Positions 34,930 to 47,900 of a stretch of 64,000 nucleotides of DNA are shown here, piece after piece (position 1 is the first letter of the stretch; each line of letters begins with the position of its first letter). The notes under the pieces are model-generated. The model worked only from the letters and a program-made list of their open reading frames with translations, was not told where the DNA came from and did no database searches. The DNA comes from Scytalidium lignicola. Lineage: Eukaryota; Ascomycota; Leotiomycetes. The position numbers and the translations under genes were made by a program. Location of the stretch: NCBI GenBank assembly GCA_002812745.2, contig NCSJ02000040.1:1-64000 (forward strand), written 5' to 3'.

Positions 34930-35547
34930 ATGGCTATCGAAAACACGCGCTGGCCAGATATTGGTTCTGTACCAGACGGGATGAGCGGGTGGCTGGAGAG
35001 GTTCTATACCCTCGCGGATACTCGGGGAGATGTGGCAAGTCGAGAATTTTCTGAATTGTTCACGGATGACGGAACAATGTATGGCATGGCTGGAAAGGTA
35101 CAGGGCACAAAAGGTATGACCTACGTCGCTCCTCACTTGGATCAGGCACTGTCTATTGGAAATATCAGAGTAGTCCAACTTTAAGCATCACTCCTGATTT
35201 TGCTGATCATGCTGACGAGGACTCTATTAGCCATTTTTGAAAGCCGAGCGCATGGATGGAATGCAATCGAGCGACGCAAGCACGAGGTAGAGCAAGTGTT
35301 CACTGCTCGGCAAGATTACAGCAACATCCTGATTCAGGGCAAGATCACTGCGAAGTTTCGTAATGGGAAAGAAGTCGTCGGAGGGATGACCGCACAGATC
35401 CTTTTTGATGATGCCACGAGCAGTAATCCGAAGGCAAGCTTGTACAAGACCTGGGGGGTGAGTGAACCTGAGACTCTTGTGGACTACAAAGATCATTTGG
35501 AAAGGCTGACAAAGACCAGGACTCCGCTCCATGGGTCAATGCTATGA
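34930..35547 (+). CDS. SnoaL/NTF2-like small enzyme, 2 exons, 166 aa
   Basis: A small cone-fold protein of the SnoaL/NTF2 superfamily; fungal members often accompany oxygenases in secondary-metabolite gene sets as cyclases, hydratases or dehydratases. Exons 34930-35113 and 35231-35547 join in frame (ACA AAA G|CC ATT). It starts MAIENTRWPDIGSVPDGMSG, then WLERFYTLADTRGD and FSELFTDDGTMYGMAGKVQG; exon 2 reads AIFESRAHGWNAIERRKHEV, VFTARQDYSNILIQGKI and KFRNGKEVVGGMTAQILFDD. No signal peptide or membrane segment. The frame is intact, so the gene could still be expressed although the divergent FAD monooxygenase is dead. Confidence 0.85.
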
Positions 35548-36931
35548 AGGGCGGTGCGCAGCTGTGACGAAGTCGACTCGATTGTGATGAATGCCATGCT
35601 GCATTCTGTAGTGAATCTTGAAATATTGGACGATCTTTTTGGGAAGCAACCCACTGACGGCAGTTTTGCATACTTTTCCTCATATGACTATCAGCTAGAC
35701 ATTTAGTCCCGAACAGTTACTTCAGATGATGTCCCGAATGCGACTATGGTGATACAATTTAGCTAGCCAGGCCAATTGATACATAGCATTGAATGACTTA
35801 AGAGTTGATTGAATTCAGTGTAGCAAGAATCACAGCTATATCTTGTGACAAGAGGCGATTCATCTAAATTATTGCAACCCCTTAAGCGCAAAAGTATTTA
35901 CGAACCCTTATGTGACTATCTGGGGGGCTATGGTCAAGGGCCCTGACCGGAAGGTAAGCTAATAAGAGAACACATGTATATCGACAGTTTTGTGGGGCAA
36001 GAGTCGAATTACGTGACTGCTCTACTACTCTAGATAGAGCGCACGCAGGGCATGACAGAGTACACGAATTTCATATATCTATCTTATAAAGTAGTAGTCC
36101 TATGACTATAAGCATATTTACTATTTGCTTCTTCTTAGCGTTTCGCACCATAAGATATAATATATCTTATAGCTCTTTAATTAAGATCAGTTCTTTTCTC
36201 TCTAAAGTAAACCTTAGTCTATTATGGGTTCTAAGCACTCTTTGACTTCTACTATTAGTTGGCGTATTATTAATTATATTTTGATTAATATATAATCAAA
36301 TATAACTTAATCGGCCGGAATAACCTAAACGTCTTAATGGGCAGCGAGAATCTAATGAGCACCGTTTGGGTGAGCTTTACGGCTGCTGACGACGTTCTCA
36401 GATGCTCTACGAAGCACCGCTCCCCTATGAAATGTTTTAAGACCATTTACTATAGGATAGGCTGACACACCTAACAACTGAGGTCAGTCAGTATCTAAGA
36501 ATGAATTTGGGTGGGACAGAGGCACGCATTTGGGGGCTGCATAATGGTAATGGAGGAAAAACTTGCTCTCAGCCTCTTGTAGAGATATGCGTTTGAACTA
36601 AAGCCACCCACCGATAGAATAGCCTAGAGCTGTTAGTTTTACTTCAGAACCGACTGCAGAAATTTTGTTTGCTTTCACAACACAGCCGAGATCTTGGGCC
36701 TGGTTGATCTGAGCCCCTCTTTACATCCTGAATAATGGGTTCAAAAATCTCTGCAATATCTGTACTTCCATAAGTTAGCAGATTGCTATGAAAGAATTAG
36801 TTAGGTGATCAAACCTTTCTATGAGCATCATCCCGTCTTCAATCCCCTCAATTTAGATGTTCCTATATGCTCAGACCTGAGACCTTCCCAAAGCCGTCGA
36901 ATGGAAATATAATTTTCTAACCCTTTCTACT
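35548..36931. other. Intergenic, no gene seen
   Basis: A spacer of about 1.4 kb. 36050-36310 is AT-rich. No recognisable gene or RNA gene. Confidence 0.5.
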
Positions 36932-37927
36932 ATGGATCCTTTAAGTATTAGTGCCTTGGTATTGACAGTTATCGCGGCTGCCATTACGACGGTTAAGGCG
37001 CTGAATGAGACAGTAGGACACTATAAGGGTCGCGATAAAACGCTAGGTAGACTACAAGGTGGTCTCCATAATCTTATTAACATTTTAAACTTGCTGAAAG
37101 AGACCACTGATGATGATGCCCCGGTTTTGGCATTTCTGAAAGTCCTGTTGGTCGATGCGCCAAAGTGTCTCGCGAGTTCAACGACGCTATGCAGATATTT
37201 AGCACTAAGTCGAAAACGGGTTTAAAAGGTTGGACAAAGATTGAGTTCATGAGAGGCAATATCAATGAATTCATCGATACTCTAGCGGATTACAAGTCGA
37301 CGATCACGATTGGCTTGGGAACCATTACCATGTAAGCCTCCATATATTTATGCTTATTTAGGGAGCTTTGTTAACCTATCTTTCAGGCAAGCTTCTAGAC
37401 TTACTCAGCAAATTATTGTGGAGTACAATGAGATGGTAAAAGACACAGCTTACAACTTTGACATACGCCTTCAACGAATTGATGAGAAAATGGCGAGCCT
37501 TGCTGTACACCGTCCAACTCTCTTAAAAGATACAAGCATAGATCTGCAGGACGAGAAAGCTGTGACAGTACAGTGTCTTCAGATCTGCGAACGCGCGAGC
37601 TCTTATATCCAATCCTTACAAAATCAGCAACTGATACTGCAAAGAGAAGCACATCAGCGAAGTGCTGGATATCTGTTGAACCAGTTTGAAGCGCAGGTTT
37701 TAATGCAAAAAGTGCTGCACGAGAACCGAGACAATTTCGTTGAGACGATCGGACGACTACAGGAATGCCTTGACTCTGTGACCTCTAATCATGGGGGCCC
37801 TAGTCGCGAAAGCGAGATGTTGCTGTTGCATGAGGAGATCGACATCTCGAAGCAATGTTTGGAAGTGTACAAAGAGGCTAACCCTAATATTACTTTAACT
37901 TATTCTTATCTTATCCTTTACTTGTAA
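36932..37927 (+). pseudogene. Fungal STAND N-terminal-type protein, truncated by AT-rich DNA
   Basis: Begins MDPLSISALVLTVIAAAITT, then VKALNETVGHYKGRDKTLGR and LINILNLLKETT, the classic hydrophobic start of the azaphilone-L/fungal STAND N-terminal domain family. After a one-base slip near 37172, KTGLKGWTKIEFMRGNINEF continues. A good intron (GTAAGC to TTTCAG, ending at 37386) leads into QASRLTQQIIVEYNEM, ETIGRLQECLDS and ISKQCLEVYKEANPN. At about 37885 the protein ends abruptly in AT-rich sequence. The lost C-terminal part corresponds to what remains at 12880-13320. The effector domain is absent. Confidence 0.78.
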
Positions 37928-40900
37928 AAGTTAAAAGTATAATTAAGTTTAAGTTTTCTAAAAAATACTTTAAATAATAAAATTGTCTTTTCTTTTTCAA
38001 GAATCTTTATAAATTCTTTTAAGTTTAAATTTTTATATTCTTTAATTATAAAATAATACTTTTAAATGCTTTTTACTTATTTTATATTTAAGTTTATAAT
38101 AGGAAACTACAAATGTTTTAGTATAATTAAATGTATAAATATTAAAGTTGTTAAGAATTAATATATTATATTCTTAATTTCTCTTTTAATATCTGTTACT
38201 TTTATATTTACTTAGTATAAATTATAAACTTTTATATAAGTTTTATTCATTGTATAAAATCTTATAAGTACTTTATTATTGTTCTTTTAATTATATTCTT
38301 TGATAAGTATAAGTAATACTTTATTTAATTTTATACTATTATCAATCAAAGCTTATTCTGTTTTTCACTTATTATCTTTGTCTTAAATCTTAAATGAAAT
38401 GATTATGCTTAATCATTCATCTTATTCTATTATTATATAAGGCTTCTTCAATGTTTTGTCTATGGAGATAAAGGTTATTATGTCTTTTAGACTAGGTTAT
38501 TTCCTTAGCTCTAAGGTGTTANTTCCCTTTTTACTTCTCTTCTTAAGATATTATAATATTATATGCCTTGGTTTTCTACAAGTATAATATACAACTTTAA
38601 GGATTGTCAAATAGTTTTTAACAATGTATCTTGGTTTCTTACATTTATAACAATTGAATTGTTATTAAGTTTATGTTAACATTGTGTTTACTCTTATTAA
38701 AAAAGCTCTTTAATACTTTTTGTTATTATAATCCTTTTCTTGAACTAAGAAGTATGTCTTTGCTTAAGGTAAGTTATTTTTACATTATTCTTTGCCTTGT
38801 TTATATTTAGTATTCTAAGTATTCAATTGTTTTATATCTTCTTTCTAACTTATGTTTATATTTTAAAACTTATTAACTAATGTAATAAGGTTTTTTTAAG
38901 TAATTAACATATTATTATACTTTATGATTAATTTTTGGAATAAGGGTATAAGCTTTATAAAGAGGTTGTTTTGCTAGTATATATTTGTTATAATAAGTAT
39001 TTATTCTTTTAAAGTGTTCAAGTATTAAGTGAATGTTCTAACACTTTATCTTACTTTTATTATAACTTTGTTATATTCTGTGATTATCTTTATCTACTTA
39101 TTATTCTTATCTTCTAAGGATATAAGTAATATCTTCTTAAAGTTGTTTTAAGTAGTTATGTTAAGTCTTAATGTCTTTTCCTCTTTGATTTATTCTACCT
39201 TTAAGACTCCTTTTAAGTATAACATCTTATATGTTATTCTGTTTGTGTTTATGTTATAATCATCTTAATAAGTATAGAATGTTAACTTGTAATCATATAT
39301 AAAATCCTGATATTCTTTTAAGGATTTCCCTTTAAATAGCTTTAAGGATAAAGGGTGTTTTAGCTTGTTAATATATAAGTAAGTAGTTAAGCATAGTCTA
39401 AGTATTATTATACTAGTACTTTGTTAAGGTAAACATGTTGATATATCTTAGAATGTTCTTGTTATATTTCTCAAGCTTTTAAGTTGTAAGCTTTATTTTA
39501 AGTGTTGTTACAATTGNTTTTTATTATACTAACACTTCTTGTATCTTGTTCTCCAGCTTTATGTTTACTTTGTCTTTAACTTGGCATTGTCTTTTTTAAT
39601 TCCTTGTTTTCTTACTTTAATTCTTATAAGTAACGTAATTGTTCTCTTCTTTTAAGAGTTCTTATAGTTTAAGTTGTCTTTTCAACTTCCTCAGTTTAGA
39701 ATATCAATGTTGTTGTCCCTTCTTATGTAGTAACTCCCTCTTATGTTCCTTCTCTTAGTATCTTGCTTGTTAAAATATTTGTTGTACACTTAGTATTACT
39801 TACCATTCTTAATTGTAATAGACTACTTCCTTGAAGAAGAGTTAGGATATTATAAAATTAAGACAGGTAATAAACAGTAAATCACAAGCTAAGTAATAAG
39901 TAAGCTATAGTAGGTATCTACCCTTATACAAACTAACTCTTACCTCTTACTTTCCCCTTTACTTCTTCATATATACATATACTGTGTTTACATGACCTAC
40001 CATAGCCAAGACCTCTTAAAGCTGGTGTACTGACGTCACTTAACTCTTAACAGTATATAAGCTGAAAATAGAAGAAGTATTTAAATTGTAACTTTTAAAG
40101 ATGCAAATTCAGATGATAGAATATATTTTTAATCTAGTTAATGAAATTGATGACTAAGATGTTACATTAGTGAAAATAATAACAAAGAATCTATTTTAAC
40201 TCTTTATAATGTTTTGGATAGATATCTTAAAAGATAAGCAAATAAAGATAAAAGCTTTAGTATACTTTATAAGCATTCTTAGAATTTATCCTCAAGAACT
40301 TGTATACTGAATAGTATATAACTTTACATCAATTCTTATTATTCTAGTATGAATTAATCGCTTGATCCTTATAAAGTATACTCTTCCCTTGTACTTATAT
40401 TCTTATCTTAAAGTATTATAACTTGTGTAAATGCAATATTTAGATTAAGTACAAAGGTTAAAAGACTAAATTCACTTAAAATACATATAAAAACGAAGTT
40501 TTAGTCTGTTAAGGTATATTTATAAATAAATTCATCATAGCTCTATAATTGTAACTTAAGAGGGTTTACAAACAAATATTTCATAGTTTGCTAATCACTA
40601 AGTTTTATTAATCACAAACTAACAAATCTTAATGTTATAACTTTGTACAACAGCATACTTAGTTATTATGCATACTGTATAAAGAACTCAGAACTTAATG
40701 TTAAGTTTATAGCCAAAATTTAACTTGTCCAAAATTAAAAATAGCCTTGTTACTCATTGTCCTGACTACTTATTCTTGAGTAAGCCAGATAATCAATTGC
40801 AAATGAGTTTTAAGGTTTTGAGTCAAGTTGCTTTCTCCAAAGATTAGGGTTTCTTGATCGAGGGTAAAGGGAGNAAAAAAGGCTTTACAGTATGTCAAAG

Positions 40901-41140
40901 ACTATGATGATCTTGTCAAGCATATTTATGGTAGGATTCATGTAACAAGTAGTCTATCTGCTCATAGTGAAGAGCTTCAAATAATTTGATAAGCTAATAC
41001 TATTGCTATCCAAAGAAACATCTTCATTTACTAAAACCAATTAGTATTAATATTTCATTATAATAAAGCCACAACTGTCTCCAACAACTCTTTTTACATT
41101 GTTCACTTCCCTTGTCCCCTAACCGTCCATAGACAGGTAC
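37886..41140. repeat. AT-rich RIP-type block, minus-strand coding bias in places
   Basis: Extremely AT-rich. On the minus strand around 39550-39750 a Lys/Gln-rich stop-interrupted reading (for example LRKLKRQLKL) hints at a coiled-coil protein of a dead element. No LTRs, terminal repeats or enzymatic motif could be found by eye. Confidence 0.5.
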
Positions 41141-41146
41141 CTCCAG

Positions 41147-41240
41147 CCTTATCCCCAATATCACTACTCCGGGCAGGCCTATCCCCAATATCACTGCTCC
41201 GGGCAAGCCTATCCTTAATATCACTACTCCGGGCAAGCCT
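41147..41240. repeat. 30-bp tandem repeat, three copies
   Basis: Period 30 bp, unit beginning GCCTATCCCCAATATCACTG and ending CTCCGGGCAA. It is a GC-rich island inside AT-rich DNA. Read on the minus strand it gives a ten-residue repeat (GLPGVVILGI), part of a 70-codon open frame (41236-41024), so it could be a remnant of a coding minisatellite. Confidence 0.85.
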
Positions 41241-41605
41241 GCCTATGGGTTTTAGGCAAATCAGAACCCTAGTATTTTAGTACAAAAAAAAACATGAAGG
41301 GCTTCTCGGAGGTTTTTAGACTACTTACCTTGCAAGTTTTAATATTATAGCCAGATAAGTAGTTAAGAAGTTGAAAATTAACAATAGAACAAGTAAAATA
41401 TATGTAATAAGAAATCAACTGTAAAAATAGTAAAAAATCTATTATTATATAAAGTATAAAGAAGATAAGGTTAAAAGTAAGTTTTTTGATAAGGTTAATG
41501 TTGTACAAGTTAAGAAACTTAAATCTAACAACCAAGTATAAATATGAGCATAATAGTACAAAGTGTACAACAGTTAAAATAAAGGTAAGCTTATTATTAA
41601 CTATA

Positions 41606-41706
41606 ATGTACAAGGGTTAAAACATGTACAAGGGTTAAAACATGTACAAGGGTTAAAACATGTACAAGGGTTAAAACATGTACAAGGGTTAAAACATGTA
41701 CAAGGG
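41606..41706. repeat. 18-bp tandem repeat, about 5.6 copies
   Basis: Unit ATGTACAAGGGTTAAAAC repeated almost without variation. On the minus strand it reads as a six-residue repeat (LVHVLT) within a 64-codon open frame. The near-identity of the copies contrasts with the surrounding decay. Confidence 0.9.
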
Positions 41707-43479
41707 AGATTATGTGTATAAGGAAGAGATAAGCAAAATATAAAAAGGGTAAAAGAAGATAAAGGTTAATGGTTATGACAATACAATACAATGGATTTAC
41801 TTGTACATTTCTTATAATATAGTATAATTATATGTTCTAAGTGTAAATATACTATATTATTTAGTCATATTAACAATTATTTTTCCAAGAAGTATAAAGA
41901 CAAATTAGATAAAACAAAATAAGAGGAGTTAGTAGAGAAGGTTATAACAATTAATAAGTTGATTCTCAATGAAAGAGCATTATAACAATGTGAGTTTCAA
42001 TTCCTCTAACTTGTTAGTTCACTTATCCTAGTATTAAGTAAATTTAAGATAAATGATATAAGATGTAAGTTGTTATACAAAGAAAAGAATTGTGAATATA
42101 TATATTGTTTGTTATAACAAATGTAAGAGTATTATTAAGAAGTTCATGATTGGAAAAGTATTAATAAAGGTGGTTGGTTAAAAAAGNAATACTTAAGCTA
42201 AAGAGTTAAAGTAGTTATAAGAAATTAGAATCCATTGTTAAAGGTTTTTCAAATAAGGTTCTAAATCAGGATATTTTGAAATGAGATATGTTGTTAAAAG
42301 CAGTTAAGAAACCTAGATTACATCTAAGGTTGATCAACTTAAGGCTAAGAAGTAAACATTGACTAAGTAAATGAATAATATAAAAGAAGAAGAGTAGTAT
42401 AAGGCCATTAAGTTGGAAAAATTAATGGAGTTTAGTTTATAGTTAAAGTATATGTTTTAGGCTAGTCATACAACAAGGCAAGATAAACAGAAATTAAGAG
42501 TATTCAAAGCTTAATTAGATGAAGATGAAGAGGACTTATAGATATTATGTAAAGTATTTAATTAGTTAATCTAAGATTTATAATATTATACTAATTGAGA
42601 AGTAATAAGTTTGAAGGTATTGTTTAAAGTTAATAAGAAAGAGGTAAACATAATAATACAAATACTATTTGATAATTGGATAGATATTATTATAATTAAG
42701 AGATATACTAAGATGTATAAAGTGATATTATATATTATATTTCAAGTTAAGGAAGGTTTATCTGAGGAATAGTTATTATACTAGTTAACAGAAAACTAGC
42801 AAATGAACATTTAATATATGTGAATCAGTATTATAGAATTGTTAGAGTAAAAGGAAGTATATGAACTAAAGGATGAAAATTCAAGTATAAGTAAGGATAA
42901 AGAGGAATTTAATAAGGAAATTGAAATGATGAGTAAGATTTAATAAAAGATATTGTGATTGTGGATATTGTTGTTAAACTATTTATTATAAGATAATAAG
43001 TATAAAAGTATATTGATTAATGTTATGATTATGTTGAGGATTTACAAAGATAATGGATAGTTTAATGTTAAGGATTATACACTTAAATTTTCTGTTATTA
43101 TCAAGTTGTCCTGATTGATAGTAATTCAAAATGCATAGAAATAATAATGAGAAAAGGTTAGTATATATTAGGATTAAGGATAGAATAAGGCTAAGATTAA
43201 CAATAAGGTTTTAAGCTATTATTAGTTAGTTTAAAAGTTTGTGTTTATATTCATGACTATAGCTTATAGTAGACAAAATCCTATACTTATGCAATAGTTA
43301 TATTAGAGTTGTTTGTACAAATTCAAGATCTAGTATACTATAACAGTAATAAGCAAGATGTAGTAGATTGAAGATGATTTTTTATATTTAAGGATATAGT
43401 TTAGTATTTACAAATTCTGAGGAATAATTTATAGATTAGTAGTTGAAGTATAAGAAATATTGTTCAAGAAATTATTAAT
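41707..43479 (+). repeat. AT-rich block, decayed + strand reading frame
   Basis: Long stretches read as Lys/Glu/Asn-rich sequence interrupted by TAG and TAA at places where Gln or Trp would fit. This probably continues into the remnant at 43480-44110, but no motif can be named. Confidence 0.4.
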
Positions 43480-44110
43480 AGTAAAGATGAATGAAGATGA
43501 AGAAGTAAATGTTAAAAAGGTCTTGTTAATCAATTAGGATTAGTTAGTAGACAATTTGGCTAAGACATATATTAAGTAGTTATTTTTGGATAATAAGTGT
43601 AATTAGTTTGCAATTAATAAGAAATGGTAGTTATATAATCATATATTTAAAGAACAAGTATTATAAGAGAAATAAGTAGATGAGAATAGTCAAATTATAG
43701 TGGAAATTGTAAACAAATTTGAAGAAGATATAGAAGAGTTTTCAAAGTAGATATTTATATTAATGATAGAATTATCTTAATTAGTATAAGCATGAGAATT
43801 ATTAATATTATGCAAAATAAACACATTAAACAGAGGGGTATGTAATATTATAATTGATAAAGGTATAATGTTATATATAATTGAATATTATAAGGGTTAT
43901 TAAAGTAATGATAATATTAAGAGGATTCATTGATATTTATTATAAGAAGTAAGTATATTATAAGTATATTTTATGTAGTTAATTAACTATTTTCAAGAGT
44001 TAATCAAGTTTAAGAGGATAAGGAAAATTGAAACTAGTACATTTGTATAAGGAAATGAGTAGAAAAAGGAGTATTGACAACGGACAAGTCTAAAGAAGAA
44101 GTAGAAAGAT
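43480..44110 (+). pseudogene. Remnant resembling the N-terminal region of telomere-linked RecQ-type helicases
   Basis: Reading + strand and ignoring stops: NKKW-LYNHIFKE, then INTLNRGVCNIIIDKGIMLY, IIEYYKGY-SNDNIKRIH, YLL-EV and LINYFQELIKF. The pattern R..NI.IE.G.VVFVTRYHKGY....D.K.IHRYLPREVGEL..YYLWLVLPF is, from memory, typical of the region ahead of the helicase in fungal telomere-associated RecQ genes; this sequence follows it block by block. The stops replace Gln, Arg and Trp, as expected from RIP. No helicase motif follows before 44470. Family assignment is by recognition only. Confidence 0.5.
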
Positions 44111-44279
44111 TATGATTAAGCAAATGAGCAAGAAGTAAGCATGTACTTAAGTGAGGAGAAAGGTTATAACCAAGGGTAAGAGAGTGTTGGAGGACTTAAG
44201 GGAAAGAGGTTATCAGTACTATTGCAATATAATAAGTGGACATTTGAACAAGGACATAAAATATTGAAGGAAGTAGCAT

Positions 44280-44971
44280 TTCGGTATATAAGGGTGAAAG
44301 GGTATAACATCAATATCAATTGTCATTTTATTGTTATAGTATTATACTAGAGATTTTCTAATAAGATCTCTTGTGTTCGGTCAATAATTTCTGGTGAACT
44401 TGCAAGGCAACTCTAAATACCTTACACATCTTTGGCAATATCAGTTTGCACCAGTCTGACCCTGCAACTCTAATCCTAAACAATGTAGAATTTATAGTGA
44501 ATCTCATGTTGAATCACCAGTCTTTTTATAAAATTGTGTCCGTCATCTTCAGGCGATCTGTCAAGGCCATTAGGTTCGCTTAGCATGCCATTTTTGAATT
44601 TCGTGGTCATGAATAGTCCAAAATTTATTTCATCGTCGCTTTCGCTACTGATACGGTTAGCCTCCATCCAACCGAAGCGCTGAAGCCTCATTCGAAAGCA
44701 AAGCCACCGGAGCAGCCACCGGAAGTGATCGTTACCTGAGCAACGCTCTAGCTAAATTGAAATGATAATTACGATCCATGGATCAGTTTTATTACTTCCA
44801 TTTACTCAAATTCATCTCTGATGTATACTACCATGAGCTCATACATTTATTTAATTGATGTTGCGCGCGAGTCATCGCAGACGTCAAAATTATTCATCAA
44901 TTAAGGTTTCAATATAACTTTACCATTTTAATTACTCAAATGAAAATTGCGACGATCTTCTTCGTTGTTCA
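44280..44971. other. Edge of AT block and spacer
   Basis: 44280-44470 has a mildly AT-rich, LTR-like look (TATAAGGGTG, later TCTAATAAGATC) without provable borders. 44476-44700 is open on the minus strand (71 codons) with no recognisable family. No gene is called. Confidence 0.35.
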
Positions 44972-47900
44972 ATGCCCCAAGACGAACGCGTCCCGCGGAA
45001 ACGTGGAAGGCATGCTCTTTATGCATCTAAAGCAGACAAGGACAAAGTAAACGTTGCACGCAGACGAGAACGGAGACGCGCTCAAGCTGCAGTAAAACGT
45101 GCCATACGCTTTCACAGTTTCTATGGCGTTGAGGCACCGCAAATTGGGATACCTTCTAGATCAACCGAAGTTTTAGACAAAGATTTACCTCCTGGTTGCA
45201 CAGTATTTTCATTGAAGGATAACCTCTGTACGAGTGGCGTAGGTCTAGAGTGCTAGAGTGAGGGTAGCGGAGGCTTCTCAAGTTTCCCAACCTTAGATAC
45301 TCAGTCGAGAACTCGAGAGAACCTTGAAAGCGAAAGTTTGTTTGTCCCTCAAAATGACGAACATGACTCCCTTTTTCCTGCTTCATACCCCCAAGAAGAG
45401 GGTGACACAAGCTTTGTCTTCTTAGGAAATATGCAAACGGATCAGGTTGAACACGTAGCTAATAATTCGCTCGGTGGGTCCGAAGATATAGACTTAGGCG
45501 CAACAAGCGAGTGTTCTTCAGGTACCGCGGGAGAGGATTGCGAAAGTCTTAATGATGAAAGTGTTAACGGCAGAGAAGACAAGTCGGATGAAGAATCAGA
45601 CCTTGAGTTTCTACTGGAGGAGGTTACTGAGATGGATGAGTCAGACTTGGAGTCAGAGTCAGATGGCCTCGAAAATCATAGCGGTTCAGAAATAGATCGA
45701 AACACTAGCGTAGGTAATAACTGTTCTACAAAAGAATTTCTGGAGTATGCATTTAGCCACTTATGTGACTGTGAGGAGGAGATCTCTCCTGAACCTGCTG
45801 AGGCCGCAACATTTGGGCTGAGAGAGATGACAAGGTATTGAAAAGATCTTAATGTGCTAGACGTGATTAGGAATGCAAAGATTTTGAGTTATGCAGAAGG
45901 ATGCAGAGTGAACTAGTGCTCAGTATTAACAAGTGGTGATAATATGCCTCAGCTACATTTCAAGAAATCTCAGGTTGTTAATCTACAGATTTATCAGATT
46001 TACGATGTGGATAGTATGTTAATTTAGGCTAAATGCTTATTTGTTCTTCAAGGGATCTACATTTTATATTGTCTGAGCATTATAAGGAATATCCAAAGTA
46101 ATGTCCATGTGTATTATAAAGGTAAAGCATTACATTATATTCCACATCTTCGACTTGGATATGGCAAAGAATCATTGAAGTTCAGTATGCTTGTTTTCTT
46201 TCCTAAAATGGCTTGTTAGGCAACATCTTTCTTGTTGTAGGGNAAAAAAACGTTTATAAATGAACAAATTGTTATTATTAGCGATTTACAAAGTATGTTT
46301 ACCTAATATTATCCAGTATTACCCTTGTTTATTTAAGGATGTTGAGAGTAAAACTTATAATCATATAAGAGAAAGCTATACTAGCAAAGTTCAAGGTAAA
46401 GTTGACATATACTATTATATTCTTTATAAATATTTAAAAGAGATATAGACAGAGATTTCTCGAAATTCTAAGTAAGGAGACTTTACTGAATTCTATGAAA
46501 TATTCATTGTGTTAAGTGTGAAGAACATCAAGTTGTATGTAAGGATTGTAAGTTTTCAAGAGATGTATAAGTAGTTTATCTTATACATTCAGCAAGTGTT
46601 AGACTAGTCTAAAGTCGATGTTGGAAATATATAAATTGATATTGGACTTGAAGATATAGTAGAGTTAGATAATTATACCTTTATAATGAAGAGTTATTAT
46701 TTAAATATTAAATCCAATCTATAAAATGTACTATACAAACTTTGTTGTTATTATTAAAGTGTTTTAATTAGAATCTAATTGGTAAGGCTAGTAATGTTAA
46801 GGTCAAACTTAGAGCTGATCATCTGTGGCGAAATGGCAGTATTAGTTATGCTTAATAATATAACCTGGTTAAAGATCTCTTCTTCATACATACAAAATAT
46901 AGTACAAGGTTGTTCAAAGAGGAAAGTCTAGAAGGATTAACTTACTCTTCATCACTCCTCAATGTATGGATTATAATGTCTTGACAAGATAAAAATGCTA
47001 GTATAACTACTTCTTTAAAATCTAGGAAGAGGCTTAAGAGGCTTGAAAAGGCTTTCTTAACAATAACAAAAAGAATAAAGTATACTTTGAAAAGTTTGTA
47101 TAAGACAAGCTTTAGTGATCATGAAGAATATTGTATATCTTAAGAATTGTTTATAAGCTTAAACCCCTTTATCCTTGATTTGTATAAATCTCATCAGCCT
47201 TTTTAGTGCTTTCATACCGAAGATGTAAACGATTTTATGCACTGAGAATTCAACTAATAGATTTTTGTCATAGAATTTGTGTGTGTTAGAGGTTTTTGTC
47301 AAGACTTTGAATAAGAACTCCATCAAAGAAATATGATTATGAGTACTATTCTCCTTCAGTCGCTGAAGGCAAGTATAAACTGTTATCACATTGCAAAGTA
47401 GTCTTAGATGTTTAAGGACAAGTACAAAAATCAAGTAAGAAAAACCCTTTGAGGACTTGATTTTGAAAGTAGTATACTTCAAAAAGGACTTGCTTAACTA
47501 CCCTGTTGTTTATTTAATTAGTTAGATCTTTACTTACATGATAATTTAGTTATATATACTACCTTCATATTCAATAGACTACAAGTGATCTTCCGTAACT
47601 AGAAAAATGTTAGCATAGTTACTGAAGAGTATAATAAAGCTGAGGACCTTAAGCATAACTTTTAATGTAATAATGTTGTTGACTAGGAAAAAATTCTTGA
47701 CTTAATATATAAGATAGTGTATCAACATTTTACACTTCAGGTGATTCATCAGCTTTAAACAGATCCAGATATAAGAGAAAATGCTAAAGACTTGCTAGAA
47801 GGAAAGTACAAACTTAATTTTGAAGTTGTTAACACTGTAGTCAGAAAGATGCTATATTTGATTCAGGTAGGAGGAATGTGAACACATGTGTTAAGAACTA

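Noticed and set aside
41606..41706. CRISPR-like array of 18-bp repeats
   Set aside because: The repeats are directly adjacent with no spacers and the genome is eukaryotic; this is a minisatellite.
37886..44470. Mitochondrial DNA insertion explaining the AT-richness
   Set aside because: No mitochondrial genes or rRNA are seen, and the stops match nuclear RIP of transposon-type proteins.
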